A DNA stretch of 40,126 bases from DASYLJ01 sp964432595 (lineage in GTDB: Bacteria; Desulfobacterota; Binatia; DP-6). Made by a program: the position numbers and the translations under genes. Location: the NCBI GenBank assembly GCA_964432595.1, contig CAYSOF010000042.1, positions 1-40,126 on the forward strand, in the 5' to 3' direction. A model generated the notes under the pieces. The model saw only the letters and a list, made by a program, of their open reading frames with translations, was not told where the DNA came from and searched no databases. Positions 30,541 to 39,782 of this stretch are shown piece by piece; the stretch's first letter is position 1; every line of letters begins with the position of its first letter.

Positions 30541-31712
30541 GCGCCAAGCGCGACGCCGCTGTGGCGGTACTCGCGCGCGCCGGCCTCGACGCCGCCGCCG
30601 TCGAGCAGGGCACGCTCACCGACGACGCGCTCCGCGCCGCGCTCGACGGCCCGCAGGCCGCCGACGTTGCGGCCGCGCTGGGCGAGATCGGCGACGCGGC
30701 GATCGCGCAGGCGCTCGTGCCGCTCGAGATCACCAGCACGGGCGCGCTGCGGAAGGCGCTGCGCCGCGCCCTCTTCCGCCTCGAGCAACGCGGCGTGCCG
30801 GTGCCCGAGCGCGAGCCGGCGCCGCCGCCCGTCCGCGCTCTCGACGCCGACATCGAGGGGCTCGTGTCCGCGTTCGACGGCCGCGGCGATCGGCTGATCT
30901 GGCTCACGCGCGCCCAATCGGGCGGCGGGACGCTCGTGCTGGACGCCATCGTCAACGAGCCCGACGGCCTCACGGAGGTACGGCTCGTCGAGATGAGCCG
31001 GAAGGACGTGCGCAGCACGCGGGAGCGGCTGCAGAAGGGCACGGGCCTGCGCCTGGTGCCGGCCGACTGGCGTGCGCTCGACGCGCTGGTCGTCGAGGCG
31101 CACCACCGGACGGGCGCGCCCGATCGCCAGCGCGACTATCTGCGCCTGCGCCCGCGGCTCACGACGGAGCCGCCGCAGCCCGCCGCCGAGCTGCGCTCGC
31201 CGCGCACCGGCACGCCCACGGACGCCGAGCTGGCCGCCCTGCTGCCGCAGACGGCCGAGCTGCTGAACGAGCCCGAGCTCCGCACGTGGTGGCCGACGCA
31301 CCAGGCGGCCGATCCGTTCCTCGCCGAGATGCGCGAGGTGCGCGACAGCCCCTTGGTGCTGGGCCGCATGCAGCAGGAGGAGCGTATCCGCGTCGTGCTC
31401 GCTCGGGCGGTCGCGGCCATCTATCCGTCGGCGCCGACGGTCCGCCGGTTGGAAGGCACCGCGTACGTGCTCGCCGAAACCGGACGGCAGCCGGCCGCAC
31501 GTCTGGCACTCGCCGCCGCGGCCGCGCTTCGCGCGCGGCCGAACGCGCCCGACGAGGTGCCGCTGCTTGCGGCGCTCGTCCAGCAGAGCATCGGCATGCT
31601 CTTCGCCGGCGAGGAGTCGAAGCGTCAGGAAGAGCGGCGCGATTCGTTGGTGCTGACGCCGGGCGAGGTCACAGCTCGAGCGTCATCCCGTCGCGGGCAC
31701 ACTCCAGGCTGA
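30537..31712 (+). CDS. Hypothetical protein coupled to the M23 peptidase
   Basis: 391 residues, not recognised. No signal peptide or membrane helix. The N-terminus (about 1-110) is Ala-rich helical with repeats resembling HEAT-like helices (RDAAVAVLARAGLDAAAVEQG, ALRKALRRALFRLEQRGVPVP). A central part has short strands (LIWLTRAQSGGGTLVLDAIVNEPDGL, EVRLVEMSRKDVRSTRERLQKG) and the C-terminal part is again helical (LVLGRMQQEERIRVVLARAVAAIYPS, PAARLALAAAAALRARPN). GTGA overlap with the M23 gene implies coupled translation. Its 3' end overlaps the convergent MBL gene by 44 bases. Codon bias matches its neighbours, so it is a real gene. Confidence 0.75.
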   Translation: MSAKRDAAVAVLARAGLDAAAVEQGTLTDDALRAALDGPQAADVAAALGEIGDAAIAQALVPLEITSTGALRKALRRALFRLEQRGVPVPEREPAPPPVRALDADIEGLVSAFDGRGDRLIWLTRAQSGGGTLVLDAIVNEPDGLTEVRLVEMSRKDVRSTRERLQKGTGLRLVPADWRALDALVVEAHHRTGAPDRQRDYLRLRPRLTTEPPQPAAELRSPRTGTPTDAELAALLPQTAELLNEPELRTWWPTHQAADPFLAEMREVRDSPLVLGRMQQEERIRVVLARAVAAIYPSAPTVRRLEGTAYVLAETGRQPAARLALAAAAALRARPNAPDEVPLLAALVQQSIGMLFAGEESKRQEERRDSLVLTPGEVTARASSRRGHTPG

Positions 31713-32406
31713 TCTCGCTCTCGTGCTCGAGCACCTCGCTGCCGAGGTGCGACAGGAGCAGCCGCTTGCAGCCGAGATCGCGCGCCTTCGCCGCCACCTC
31801 GGGATACGCGACGTGGATGTCGAGGCGCGTCTCGAAGGTGGAGCACTCGCAGAGGAACAGATCGACGCCGCGCGCGTGCTGCACGAAGTCGTCGGTCCAC
31901 GCCGAGTCGCCCGAGTAGAGGATCGTCCGACCCGCGACCTCGATCCGATACGCGTACGCCACGAGCTCCGGCACGTGCGGGACGCGCAGCGGCGTGATCT
32001 TCACGCCGTCGACGGTGGCCGCCTGCCCGGCGTCGAGCACGCCATAGTGCACCGCATGCGGCTGCGGCTCGTTCGCCTGCTTCTCGTAGAGCGCAGCAAA
32101 CAGCTTGTCGACGCGCGCCTGGAGCCCCGCCGGGCCGAGCAGCCCGAGCGGACGCGTCCGCGGATCTTCGTACCGATACTCCATGAACAGGAACGGGATG
32201 CCGCCGAAGTGATCGCCATGGAGGTGCGTGATGGCGACGAAATCCAGACGCGACGGCTCGACGCGCACCCGCTTGAGCGCCTGCAAGATGGTCGGCCCGC
32301 AATCCAGCAGGAATGTGACACCTGGCGCCTCGACCAGATAGGCGCTGTGCAGGCGTCCTCCCGAACCGAACGCGTCGCCGGACCCGAGCACCGTCACGCG
32401 TACCAT
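31669..32406 (-). CDS. Metallo-beta-lactamase-fold hydrolase
   Basis: 245 residues. MVRVTVLGSGDAFGSGGRLHSAYLV starts the fold and THLHGDHFGG (His61, His63, Asp65, His66) is the metal site; later ligands are in RVPHVPE, YSGDSAWT and LLSHLGSE. The opening and the GIPFLF block resemble RNase Z/arylsulfatase-type members that act on phosphodiesters, but a specific substrate cannot be given. The start is the ATG at 32404-32406; the frame is open far upstream but through Pro/Arg-rich text that is antisense to a small membrane protein gene. The C-terminal codons lie inside the end of the convergent 391-residue gene. Confidence 0.87.
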   Translation of the reverse strand: MVRVTVLGSGDAFGSGGRLHSAYLVEAPGVTFLLDCGPTILQALKRVRVEPSRLDFVAITHLHGDHFGGIPFLFMEYRYEDPRTRPLGLLGPAGLQARVDKLFAALYEKQANEPQPHAVHYGVLDAGQAATVDGVKITPLRVPHVPELVAYAYRIEVAGRTILYSGDSAWTDDFVQHARGVDLFLCECSTFETRLDIHVAYPEVAAKARDLGCKRLLLSHLGSEVLEHESEISLECARDGMTLEL

Positions 32407-32555
32407 CAGAAACGGCTCCCTTCGCGCACACCGATGAACGTCGGCGTCATCACCATACCAGATCGCAGTGCGGGAACCCGGCGCCGGCGCGTGGGCTTCG
32501 ACGGCATGCACTTTGCTGTTTACGGGAGAAGTCTCCCAATCTCCAGAGGTGGACC

Positions 32556-32861
32556 ATGTCGTTGTCGTACGATCCCGAGATGATGAGCCAGGTGTGGAGT
32601 CTGGCGCAGGTGACCGCCATCGCGGCGGCGGCGGGGTGGACCGCGGAGCGGTTGCTCGACACCGGGGTCCAGACGCGCGGTCTGCCGCTCCTGTCGGGCC
32701 TTTTCGGGCTGTATCTGGGCCCATACCTGCTCGATCTGACCGGCTGGTACGGCGGCCCGTCGGTCGGCGGACACCCGCTCGCCGGCGCATTCGCCGGCGC
32801 ACTCGCCATCTGCGCGTTCCTGAAGCTGGTGAGCCTCGGCGCCGCCGGCCCCAGACGCTAG
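32556..32861 (+). CDS. Small membrane protein
   Basis: 101 residues, no firm family. Three hydrophobic segments (about 16-28, 43-62 LPLLSGLFGLYLGPYLL, and 75-92 LAGAFAGALAICAFLKLV) with Gly-rich packing and a short basic C-terminus. The Gly pattern recalls the GlsB/YeaQ transglycosylase-associated small membrane proteins, but the similarity is weak. A good ribosome-binding site (GAGGTGG, three bases before the ATG) supports the start. Divergent from the MBL gene and convergent with the coiled-coil protein. Confidence 0.7.
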   Translation: MSLSYDPEMMSQVWSLAQVTAIAAAAGWTAERLLDTGVQTRGLPLLSGLFGLYLGPYLLDLTGWYGGPSVGGHPLAGAFAGALAICAFLKLVSLGAAGPRR

Positions 32862-32870
32862 CCCGACGGC

Positions 32871-33194
32871 CTACGGCGCCGGCGGCTGGTCCTCGGACGG
32901 CTTCGGCGCCGCCTTCTCCTCCGCGTCCTTGGCGGCGACGACGTCGCGGAAGCGACGCTCGAGGTCGCCGAACGACGCCTCCATGCGGCTCGCGCGCCCG
33001 AGGACGTCCTCGAGCTGCCGGCTGAGCGCGAGCCGCTGCTCCTCGTTCTCGCGGAGCCGCCGCTCGAGATCCTGCACCACGTCCGTCTTGCGGATGAGCA
33101 GATCGCCGCCGCCCGCCTGCACGAACCACAGCGTGACGCCGGCGCCCAGGACGAATCCCAGCAGCAGCGCGAAGAGGAAGCGGACGATCACCAT
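32871..33194 (-). CDS. Small membrane-anchored coiled-coil protein
   Basis: 107 residues, not recognised. One N-terminal membrane helix (about 3-24, IVRFLFALLLGFVLGAGVTLWFV), then a coiled coil of 60 residues (DVVQDLERRLRENEEQRLALSRQLEDVL region) and a Pro/Lys/Glu-rich tail. The ATG overlaps the end of the NAD-glutamate dehydrogenase frame by seven bases, so its translation is probably coupled; GGGGG lies six bases before it. The pattern resembles small scaffolds such as the LapA-domain proteins but there is no family signature. Confidence 0.75.
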   Translation of the reverse strand: MVIVRFLFALLLGFVLGAGVTLWFVQAGGGDLLIRKTDVVQDLERRLRENEEQRLALSRQLEDVLGRASRMEASFGDLERRFRDVVAAKDAEEKAAPKPSEDQPPAP

Positions 33195-36100
33195 GACGAC
33201 CCCCGGCCGGGGCGCGCAGGAGGAGTGAGCGGATCGCTCACGCGACGGATCTCGCGCGCCACCACGAGGAGAGCCGCCAGCGTCACCCGGGGCGCCGCGC
33301 GGAGATCGCGCAGCAGCTCCTGGACGGGACCGAGAACCCGCGCGGCCTCCGCCGCGTCGGGCAGTGCGACCAGCCGTCGCCGCGCCTCGTGGAGGTCGTC
33401 GGCGAGCGCCCCGGTCGCGCGTTGCTGCCACCGATCGTCGTCGGTGGCCGTCTCGCGCAGCCGCGCCAGCAGCCACTCGAAGTCGAGGACGCCGGCCAGC
33501 GCGCCCCAGCGCGCGCCCGCCGTGTCCACGTCGAGCGCGAGCCGCTCGGACACCGTGACGACGTCGAGCACCGCCGGCAGCCATTCGGCGAGCGCCATGC
33601 GACGCGCGAGCTCCGCCGGCAGCCCGGCGATCTCGAGCGCCGCGATGCGCTTCTGCAGCGCCTCCGCTTCGCCGCCGACGACCCACGACGACAGTCGTTC
33701 CCGCGCCGACGCCACCGCGGCCGCGAGCGCCGCCGCGACGTCGGCCGCAGGACGGGTCGGATCGGTGCTGCGCAGCACCCAACGCGTCACCCGCTCCGCC
33801 GCCAGCTCCACGGTGATCAGGCAGTCGAGCTCCTCGTCCGCGGCGATGCCCGCCGTCTCGAGATCGCGCAGCAGCCCCGCCCCGCCGAGCACCGACCAGG
33901 CGATCGCCCACGCACGCACGGCCTCCGGCACCGTCACGGCGATCGTCGCCCGCATGCGATGCACGAACGTGGCGCCGACGGCGTCGACGAGGGCGTTGGC
34001 AACCTGCGTGGCGATGATCTCGCGCCGCAGGCGATGGCCGCGTACCGCGTCGGGATGCTCCGCGACCAGCCGCGCCGGGAAGTACGCGAGCAGGTACGGC
34101 TCGAAGAGCGGATCGTCGAGCACCGGCGACGCGAGCAGCTCCCCCGACTGGTGCAGCTTCGTGTACGCCATCAGCACCGCGAGCTCGGGCCGCGTCAGCC
34201 CGAGGAACGTGCCGCGCCGGGCCCGCAGCGCGGCCCGGTCGGGGAGCGACTCGAGCGCGCGGTCGAGGCCCGCCGAGCGCTCGAGCTCGACCTGGTGATC
34301 GCGAAAGTCGGCCAGCCGCGTCCGGCTGCGAACCTGGTCCACGCCGAGCAGCCGGCTCTGCCGGCGATTGTGTGCGAGCACGTGCTGCACGACGTCCTCG
34401 CACATCGCGTCCAGCAGCGCGTTGCGCCCGTCGACGTCGATCCGTCCCGACTCGACGAGCGGCTGCAGCGCGATCTTGAGGTTCACCTCGTGATCGGAGC
34501 AGTCGACGCCGGCGGAGTTGTCGACGGCGTCGGTATTGATGCGGCCGCCGGCCAGCGCGTACGCGACGCGGGCGCGCTGGGTGAAGCCGAGGTTGCCGCC
34601 CTCGGCCACGACCCGCGCGCGCAGCTCGGCAGCCGTGACGCGCACCGTGTCGTTCGCGGGATCGCCGACCTGGACGTCGATCTCCTCGGCGGCGCGCACG
34701 TAGGTGCCGATGCCGCCGTTCCAGAGCAGGTCGGCGTCCATCCGGAGGACCGCGCGCACGAGCGCCTCGCCGCTCGGCGCGTCCTCCAGCAGCCCGAGCA
34801 TGCCGCGCACCTCCGGCGTGACCGGCACCTGCTTCGCCGCGCGCTCGACGATCATCCCGCCGCGCGAGAGCAGCGCGCGGTCGTACGCGTCCCACCCTTT
34901 CACGTCATGGAACAGGCGCGCGCGCTCCGCCGCGCTGCGCTCCGGATCGGGCTCCGGATCGAGAAAGACGTGCCGGTGATTGAACGCCGCGCGCAGCCGC
35001 AGCGCGCGCGAGCGCAGGAGGCCGTTTCCGAAGACGTCGCCGCCCATGTCGCCGATGCCGACGACGGCGATCGGCGCGCGGTCGGCGTCGACGCCCCGCT
35101 CGCGGAAGTGCGTGCGCGTGCACTCCCACGCGCCGCGCGCCGTGATGCCGAGCGCCTTGTGGTCGTAGCCCTGCGAGCCGCCCGACGCGAAGGCGTCGCC
35201 CAGCCAGAAGCGACGTTCGACCGCCAGCGCATTCGCCAGGTCGGAGAACGTCGCCGTGCCCTTGTCGGCGGCGACGACGAGGTACGGATCGGCCTCGTCG
35301 TGCAGCACGAGGCCGCGCGGGTGGACGACGCGCCCGTCGACGAGATCGTCGGTCAGATCGAGCAGCGCGCCGACGAAGACGCGGTACGCGTCGGGTGCCG
35401 GCGTGCCGCGCTTCGGCACGAACCCGCCCTTGGCGCCGGTCGGGACGATGACGGCGTTCTTCACCGTCTGGGTCTTCATCAGACCGAGCACTTCCGTACG
35501 GAAGTCGTCGGGACGGTCGCTCAGGCGCAGCCCGCCGCGCGCGATGCGTCCGGCGCGCAGGTGGACGCCCTCCACCCGCTGGCCGGCCACGTAGATCTCG
35601 TACAACGGCCGCGGCGACGGCAGGAACGCCAGGTCCCCCGAGCGAAGCTTGAGCGCGACGACGTCGTGCTCGGGCGCGCGCGCGAAGAAGTTCGTCCGCA
35701 CCGTCGCCTCGACCGCCGCGAGCATGCCGCGCAGCACCGCGTCCTGGCGGAGGCTCGGCACCTCCTCGAGGCTCGCGAGGAACGCCGCCCGTGGATCGCC
35801 GTCGCCGCCCTGGGGACGGAAGCGCGCCGCAAAGCACGCGTAGAGCGCCGCCGCAGCCCGCGGATGCTCGACGATGCTCGCGATCACCTCCGTGCGACGG
35901 CCGAGCCCGGCCTGCACCGCCCAGCCGACATAGGTGCGCAGGCACTCGACCGCCCGCCAGTCGAGGCCTGCCTCGAGCACGAGCCGGTTCAGCAGGTCGT
36001 CGGCGGTGCGGCCGCGCCAGACGGCGAGCAGTGCGTCGCGGAGCGGCGCCGCGACCGACGGGAGGTCGAGCGCCCGCCCCGTACGGTCCTGCACGAGGAA

Positions 36101-37909
36101 GCGGTGCACGTGGAGACGACGCTGTCCCGCCGGCGTGACCGTCACGCGATCCTCGTTCAGCGTGCGCAGGCCGAGATGCTCGAGCACCGGCAGCACGTCG
36201 GTGAGCACCAGGGGCCGCTCGCCGACGTAGATCCGCATGGCGGTGACACCCTCGCCGTCGGCGAACGCCACCTGCGTGCCGTCGCCCTGCAGCACGGCCT
36301 CGAGCAGCTCGACGTCGGCCAGCGCCTGCTCCGGCTCGATCGACGCGCGGTAGTCGGGCGGAAAGGCGCGGCCCCAGCGCCCCACGAGATGCAGCGCCTC
36401 GGCCTGGCCGAGACGCTCCTCCGCGTGCTCCCGCAGCCGGTCGCCCCACGACTGCACCGCGGCCTCGATCGCCTCGCGCAGGACGGCCAGCTCACCCGAG
36501 CCCGACGGCGCGCGCGCCGGCGCGAACAGGAGCTGCAGCCGCGCGCGGTCGTCGTCGCCGACGTGGAGATGCTCCTCGACGAGCATGCCGCCGAGCCGCT
36601 CGACGACGACCGCTTCGACGCGCGGCTGCGCCGCGCCGGAGAGCTGCGCCTCGGGCATCACCACGAGGACGCCGAGCCGCGCGCCGTCCTGCCGCGGCTG
36701 CACCGACACGACGACGCCGTCGCTGCGCGCCGCCGCGACGATCGTCTGCACGTCGGCCCGCACCTCCGCCGGCGTGCTCGCGAACAGCACGCCCTTCGGC
36801 ATCGTGTTGAAGACGGCGACGATCTCCTTCCAGTCGTGGCTGCCCTCGACGGCCTGCTCGGCGGTCAGCACCTGGCGCAGCGTGCGCCTGAGCAGCGGCA
36901 CGTCGGCCGCCTCTTCCGCCCGCGCCTTCGACGTCAGCAGCCCGACGAAGCGCCGCTCGCCGACGACCCGGCCGTCGGCGTCGAGCTGCAGGATGCCGAC
37001 GTCGTCCATCGGCACGCGACGGTGCACCGGCGAGCGCGCCAGCGTCTTCGCGACGGTGACGATCGTGCGCCCGTCGAGCCGCGCGCGCACCGCCGCCGGC
37101 AGGTCGGCGAGCCGGCGCGGCCCGGCGAACGCCGAGCGCCGCTCGTCGCGCAGCAGGCCGAGGCCGCTGCCGGGACGGAGCCGGACCATGTCGCCGTCGA
37201 CGGCGTACTCGCGCGTGCCCAGGAACACGAAGCCGCCGTCGACGAGCCAGCGCAGGAGCTCGGCCGCCGCCGCGGCTTCCGTGGCGCGCGGGCCGCCCGC
37301 GAGCGCATCGAGCGCCGTCGCCGCGTCGACCGCGCTCGCGCGCATCGCCGCGAAGTCGTCGGTGACGACCTGCACGTCCGCGAGGCGCGCACGCACGTCG
37401 GCGGCCAGCTGCGTCAGGCGCGCGCCGTCGCCGAGTCGCGGGATGGCGACGTGCAGGAACGACTCGCGGCCGTCCGCGCGCACCGGCGCCGCGAGGCTCT
37501 CGAGCGCGCCGGTCGGATCGCGGTGGACCGCGAAGATCGGGTGCAGGAGCGTGTGGGCCTCGACGCCTTGCGCGCGCAGCTCCTCGCGCACGGTGTCGAC
37601 GATGAACGGCCGATCGCCGAGCACGGTCTCGACGATGCTGACGGGCGCGTCCCAGCCCTCGCTCGCATAGTCGGGCGTCAGCGCGCGCACGCGCAGCGCC
37701 GGCCCCGGCGCGGCGAAGAAGCGATACGCCGAGACGACGAGCGCCGCCGCTTCCTCCTCGGCCAGCTCGGCGACGTAGCCGGTCGGGCGGGCGAGCAGCA
37801 CCTTCGCGAACGTGGCGAGGCGTGCGGCGTCGGGGCCGGTCGCGCGCCGCTCGAGCAGGCTGCGCAGGCGCTCCGACGTGCGCTCGTCGTCCTGGAGCGC
37901 GGGACGCAT
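33188..37909 (-). CDS. NAD-specific glutamate dehydrogenase, large (~180 kDa) type
   Basis: 1573 residues, matching the L-GDH180 family of about 1600. It deaminates glutamate to 2-oxoglutarate with NAD+. The N-terminal 700 residues hold ACT-like regulatory folds (DRPFIVDTVREELRAQGVEAHTLLHPIFAV); the catalytic core follows at about 820-1135: PTGAKGGFVPKRG with the active-site Lys near 827, GIGDMGGDVFGNG for NAD near 948, and EGGNLGFTQRARVAYALAGG with RINTDAVDNSAGVDCSDHEVN. A long helical C-terminal domain completes it. All catalytic motifs are intact. Its ATG overlaps the TGA of the GNAT gene by one base (TGATG), and its end overlaps the small coiled-coil gene, so these form one operon. Confidence 0.94.
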   Translation of the reverse strand: MRPALQDDERTSERLRSLLERRATGPDAARLATFAKVLLARPTGYVAELAEEEAAALVVSAYRFFAAPGPALRVRALTPDYASEGWDAPVSIVETVLGDRPFIVDTVREELRAQGVEAHTLLHPIFAVHRDPTGALESLAAPVRADGRESFLHVAIPRLGDGARLTQLAADVRARLADVQVVTDDFAAMRASAVDAATALDALAGGPRATEAAAAAELLRWLVDGGFVFLGTREYAVDGDMVRLRPGSGLGLLRDERRSAFAGPRRLADLPAAVRARLDGRTIVTVAKTLARSPVHRRVPMDDVGILQLDADGRVVGERRFVGLLTSKARAEEAADVPLLRRTLRQVLTAEQAVEGSHDWKEIVAVFNTMPKGVLFASTPAEVRADVQTIVAAARSDGVVVSVQPRQDGARLGVLVVMPEAQLSGAAQPRVEAVVVERLGGMLVEEHLHVGDDDRARLQLLFAPARAPSGSGELAVLREAIEAAVQSWGDRLREHAEERLGQAEALHLVGRWGRAFPPDYRASIEPEQALADVELLEAVLQGDGTQVAFADGEGVTAMRIYVGERPLVLTDVLPVLEHLGLRTLNEDRVTVTPAGQRRLHVHRFLVQDRTGRALDLPSVAAPLRDALLAVWRGRTADDLLNRLVLEAGLDWRAVECLRTYVGWAVQAGLGRRTEVIASIVEHPRAAAALYACFAARFRPQGGDGDPRAAFLASLEEVPSLRQDAVLRGMLAAVEATVRTNFFARAPEHDVVALKLRSGDLAFLPSPRPLYEIYVAGQRVEGVHLRAGRIARGGLRLSDRPDDFRTEVLGLMKTQTVKNAVIVPTGAKGGFVPKRGTPAPDAYRVFVGALLDLTDDLVDGRVVHPRGLVLHDEADPYLVVAADKGTATFSDLANALAVERRFWLGDAFASGGSQGYDHKALGITARGAWECTRTHFRERGVDADRAPIAVVGIGDMGGDVFGNGLLRSRALRLRAAFNHRHVFLDPEPDPERSAAERARLFHDVKGWDAYDRALLSRGGMIVERAAKQVPVTPEVRGMLGLLEDAPSGEALVRAVLRMDADLLWNGGIGTYVRAAEEIDVQVGDPANDTVRVTAAELRARVVAEGGNLGFTQRARVAYALAGGRINTDAVDNSAGVDCSDHEVNLKIALQPLVESGRIDVDGRNALLDAMCEDVVQHVLAHNRRQSRLLGVDQVRSRTRLADFRDHQVELERSAGLDRALESLPDRAALRARRGTFLGLTRPELAVLMAYTKLHQSGELLASPVLDDPLFEPYLLAYFPARLVAEHPDAVRGHRLRREIIATQVANALVDAVGATFVHRMRATIAVTVPEAVRAWAIAWSVLGGAGLLRDLETAGIAADEELDCLITVELAAERVTRWVLRSTDPTRPAADVAAALAAAVASARERLSSWVVGGEAEALQKRIAALEIAGLPAELARRMALAEWLPAVLDVVTVSERLALDVDTAGARWGALAGVLDFEWLLARLRETATDDDRWQQRATGALADDLHEARRRLVALPDAAEAARVLGPVQELLRDLRAAPRVTLAALLVVAREIRRVSDPLTPPARPGRGSSW

Positions 37910-38349
37910 CAGGCGTCCGTCCCCAGCTCCGCGACGAGACGCTCGCCGGCGAGATATCCGCGCGACACGAGGGCCGCCCGCAGCTGCGGGGCGTCGGCAT
38001 CGACCAGCGCGCTCAGCTGCCGGCAGCCGCGACGCCGCGCACGCTCCTCACCGAAGGCGATCAGGCCGTCGAGCAGCGGCGTGCTGGTCGCGTGCGCGGC
38101 ATCGAGCACCGCGGCCCAGCGTCCCTGCTGGAACGAGCGCACGTACGCGATGGACACGACGCCGACGATCTCGCCGCCGTCGGCTTCGGCGACGTAGACG
38201 TCGCTGCCGAGATCCGCGAGCTGGCGGCGCAGGAAGCGCTCGCGAGTGGACGCGTCGGGCAGACGCAGCATCGCGCGGATGCGCGCGAGATCGCGACGCT
38301 GTCCGCGACGCACGCGGACGTCCGTCCCTGGAAGACGTCGAGCCGACAT
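37909..38349 (-). CDS. GNAT-family N-acetyltransferase
   Basis: 146 residues. A single acetyltransferase fold: VRRGQRRDLARIRAMLRLPD at the first strand and helix, VYVAEADGGEIVGVVSIAYV at the core strands, GLIAFGEERARRRGCRQLSALVDADAPQLRAALVSRGYLAGERLV for motif A/B, with the SRGY Tyr typical of the acetyl-CoA site. The acyl-CoA loop (usually Q/RxxGxG/A) is poor, reading TSTPLLDG-like text, so activity is uncertain. The ATG at 38347-38349 has no strong ribosome-binding site. First gene of the operon with NAD-glutamate dehydrogenase; the link is positional only. Confidence 0.75.
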   Translation of the reverse strand: MSARRLPGTDVRVRRGQRRDLARIRAMLRLPDASTRERFLRRQLADLGSDVYVAEADGGEIVGVVSIAYVRSFQQGRWAAVLDAAHATSTPLLDGLIAFGEERARRRGCRQLSALVDADAPQLRAALVSRGYLAGERLVAELGTDA

Positions 38350-38419
38350 GGGTGGTCGATCCGCATAGCAACTTCTCCCGCGGGCCGGCAATCGGCCCCC
38401 CGGCTTGCGCGCGGCCTCC

Positions 38420-39703
38420 GTGAATGACACCGGTCCTGTCGTGCCGGACGGTTCGCTCACGCTCGACGTCGAGCGCCTCACCTACGGCGGCGACGCCCTC
38501 GCGCGCCACGAGGGGTTGGTGGTCTTCATCCCCTATGCGGCGCCGGGCGACCGGATCACGGCCGAGCCCACCGAGCGCCGGCCGCGATTCCTGCGCGCGA
38601 CGATGACGGGGCTGCTCGCCGCGAGCGTCGACCGCGTCACGCCCGAATGCCCGGTGTTCGGCGAGTGCGGCGGCTGCCAGTGGCAGCACGTCGCGCCCGG
38701 TGCGCAGCGCACCGCGAAGACGTCCATCGTCGGCGAGCAGCTGGCACGCCTGGGCGGGCTGCGCGACGTCGACGTCCGGCCGGCGCTCGCCGGCGCCGAT
38801 TGGCGGTACCGTGCGCGTATCTCGCTGGCACTGGAGGACGGCCGACTCGGATATCGGCGCGCGCGCTCGCACGCACTGGTCGAGATCGACGACTGCCCGA
38901 TCGCTGCGCCGGCGGTCACGGCCCACCTCGGCGCGGCGCGACGCTGGGCGACGGCGCTGCGCTGCGTGCCCGAGCGCATCACGATCGCCGCGGCACCCGA
39001 CGGCGTCGTCCTGGTCGCGAGCACGCGAATGCGGCCGGGTGCGTCCGATCGTGCCGCCAGCGAGGCGATCCTCGCCGACGCGCCCGGCGTCCGCGGTACC
39101 GTCCTCGCGGGCGGCGGCATGCGGGTCGTCGCCGGCGATCCGATCGTGCACGCGATCCCCGAGCCCGATCTCGTCCTCGAGGTGCCGGCCGACGTGTTCG
39201 CCCAGGTCCACCCGGCGGCCAACCTGGCGCTCGTCGCCGCCGTGCTCGACGTCGCGCGGCCTGCCCCGGGCATGCGCGCGCTCGACCTCTATTGCGGCGC
39301 CGGGAACTTCGCGCTGCCGCTGGCCCGCCGCGGAGTCGTCGTCCACGGCGTCGAGCAGAGCGGCGTCGCCGCCGACGCGGCGCGCGCCAATGCCGCGCGC
39401 CTCGGGCTCGACCGCGCAACGTTCACGACAGGCGACGTCGATGCCGCCCTCGCGACGCTGGCCGACAGTGCGGTGGACCTCGTCATCCTCGACCCGCCGC
39501 GCGCCGGTGCGGCCGGTCCATTGCACCGCATCGCGGGCCTGCGGCCGCCGCGGATCGTGTACGTGTCCTGCGATCCGGCCACGCTGGCGCGCGACGCGCG
39601 CTCGCTCGCGAGCCTCGGCTATCGGCTCGCCGGCGCACAGCCCGTCGACGTGTTCCCGCAGACGTATCACATCGAAACCGTTGCGGAATTCCTATTGACT
39701 TGA
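38420..39703 (+). CDS. TrmA/RlmD-family RNA uracil-5-methyltransferase
   Basis: 427 residues. An N-terminal TRAM-like barrel (SLTLDVERLTYGGDALARHEGLVVFIPYAAPGDRI) leads to a 4Fe-4S site C77-x5-C83-x2-C86 with C159. The SAM domain holds LDLYCGAGNFALPLARR and LDPPRAGAAG, the catalytic Cys384 is in YVSCDPATLARD and the general-base Glu in HIETVAEF. With an Fe-S cluster it fits the RlmD/RlmCD group that makes m5U in 23S rRNA; which uracil cannot be read from sequence. A GTG start (38420) is preferred because the TRAM barrel begins right after it; a TTG five codons upstream is the alternative. Divergent from the GNAT gene. Confidence 0.9.
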   Translation: MNDTGPVVPDGSLTLDVERLTYGGDALARHEGLVVFIPYAAPGDRITAEPTERRPRFLRATMTGLLAASVDRVTPECPVFGECGGCQWQHVAPGAQRTAKTSIVGEQLARLGGLRDVDVRPALAGADWRYRARISLALEDGRLGYRRARSHALVEIDDCPIAAPAVTAHLGAARRWATALRCVPERITIAAAPDGVVLVASTRMRPGASDRAASEAILADAPGVRGTVLAGGGMRVVAGDPIVHAIPEPDLVLEVPADVFAQVHPAANLALVAAVLDVARPAPGMRALDLYCGAGNFALPLARRGVVVHGVEQSGVAADAARANAARLGLDRATFTTGDVDAALATLADSAVDLVILDPPRAGAAGPLHRIAGLRPPRIVYVSCDPATLARDARSLASLGYRLAGAQPVDVFPQTYHIETVAEFLLT

Positions 39704-39782
39704 TGGGGGTCTGCCCGTATCGTCCCGCGCGAGCGCCGTGCCGACTCGGCGTCGCGTATCGCCGCGGAGGTCACCGACCGGA

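Noticed and set aside
33389..38197. Open frame of about 1600 codons antisense to NAD-glutamate dehydrogenase
   Set aside because: It is Arg/Ala/His-rich without any domain and mirrors a gene with complete catalytic motifs; long antisense frames are normal at this GC content.
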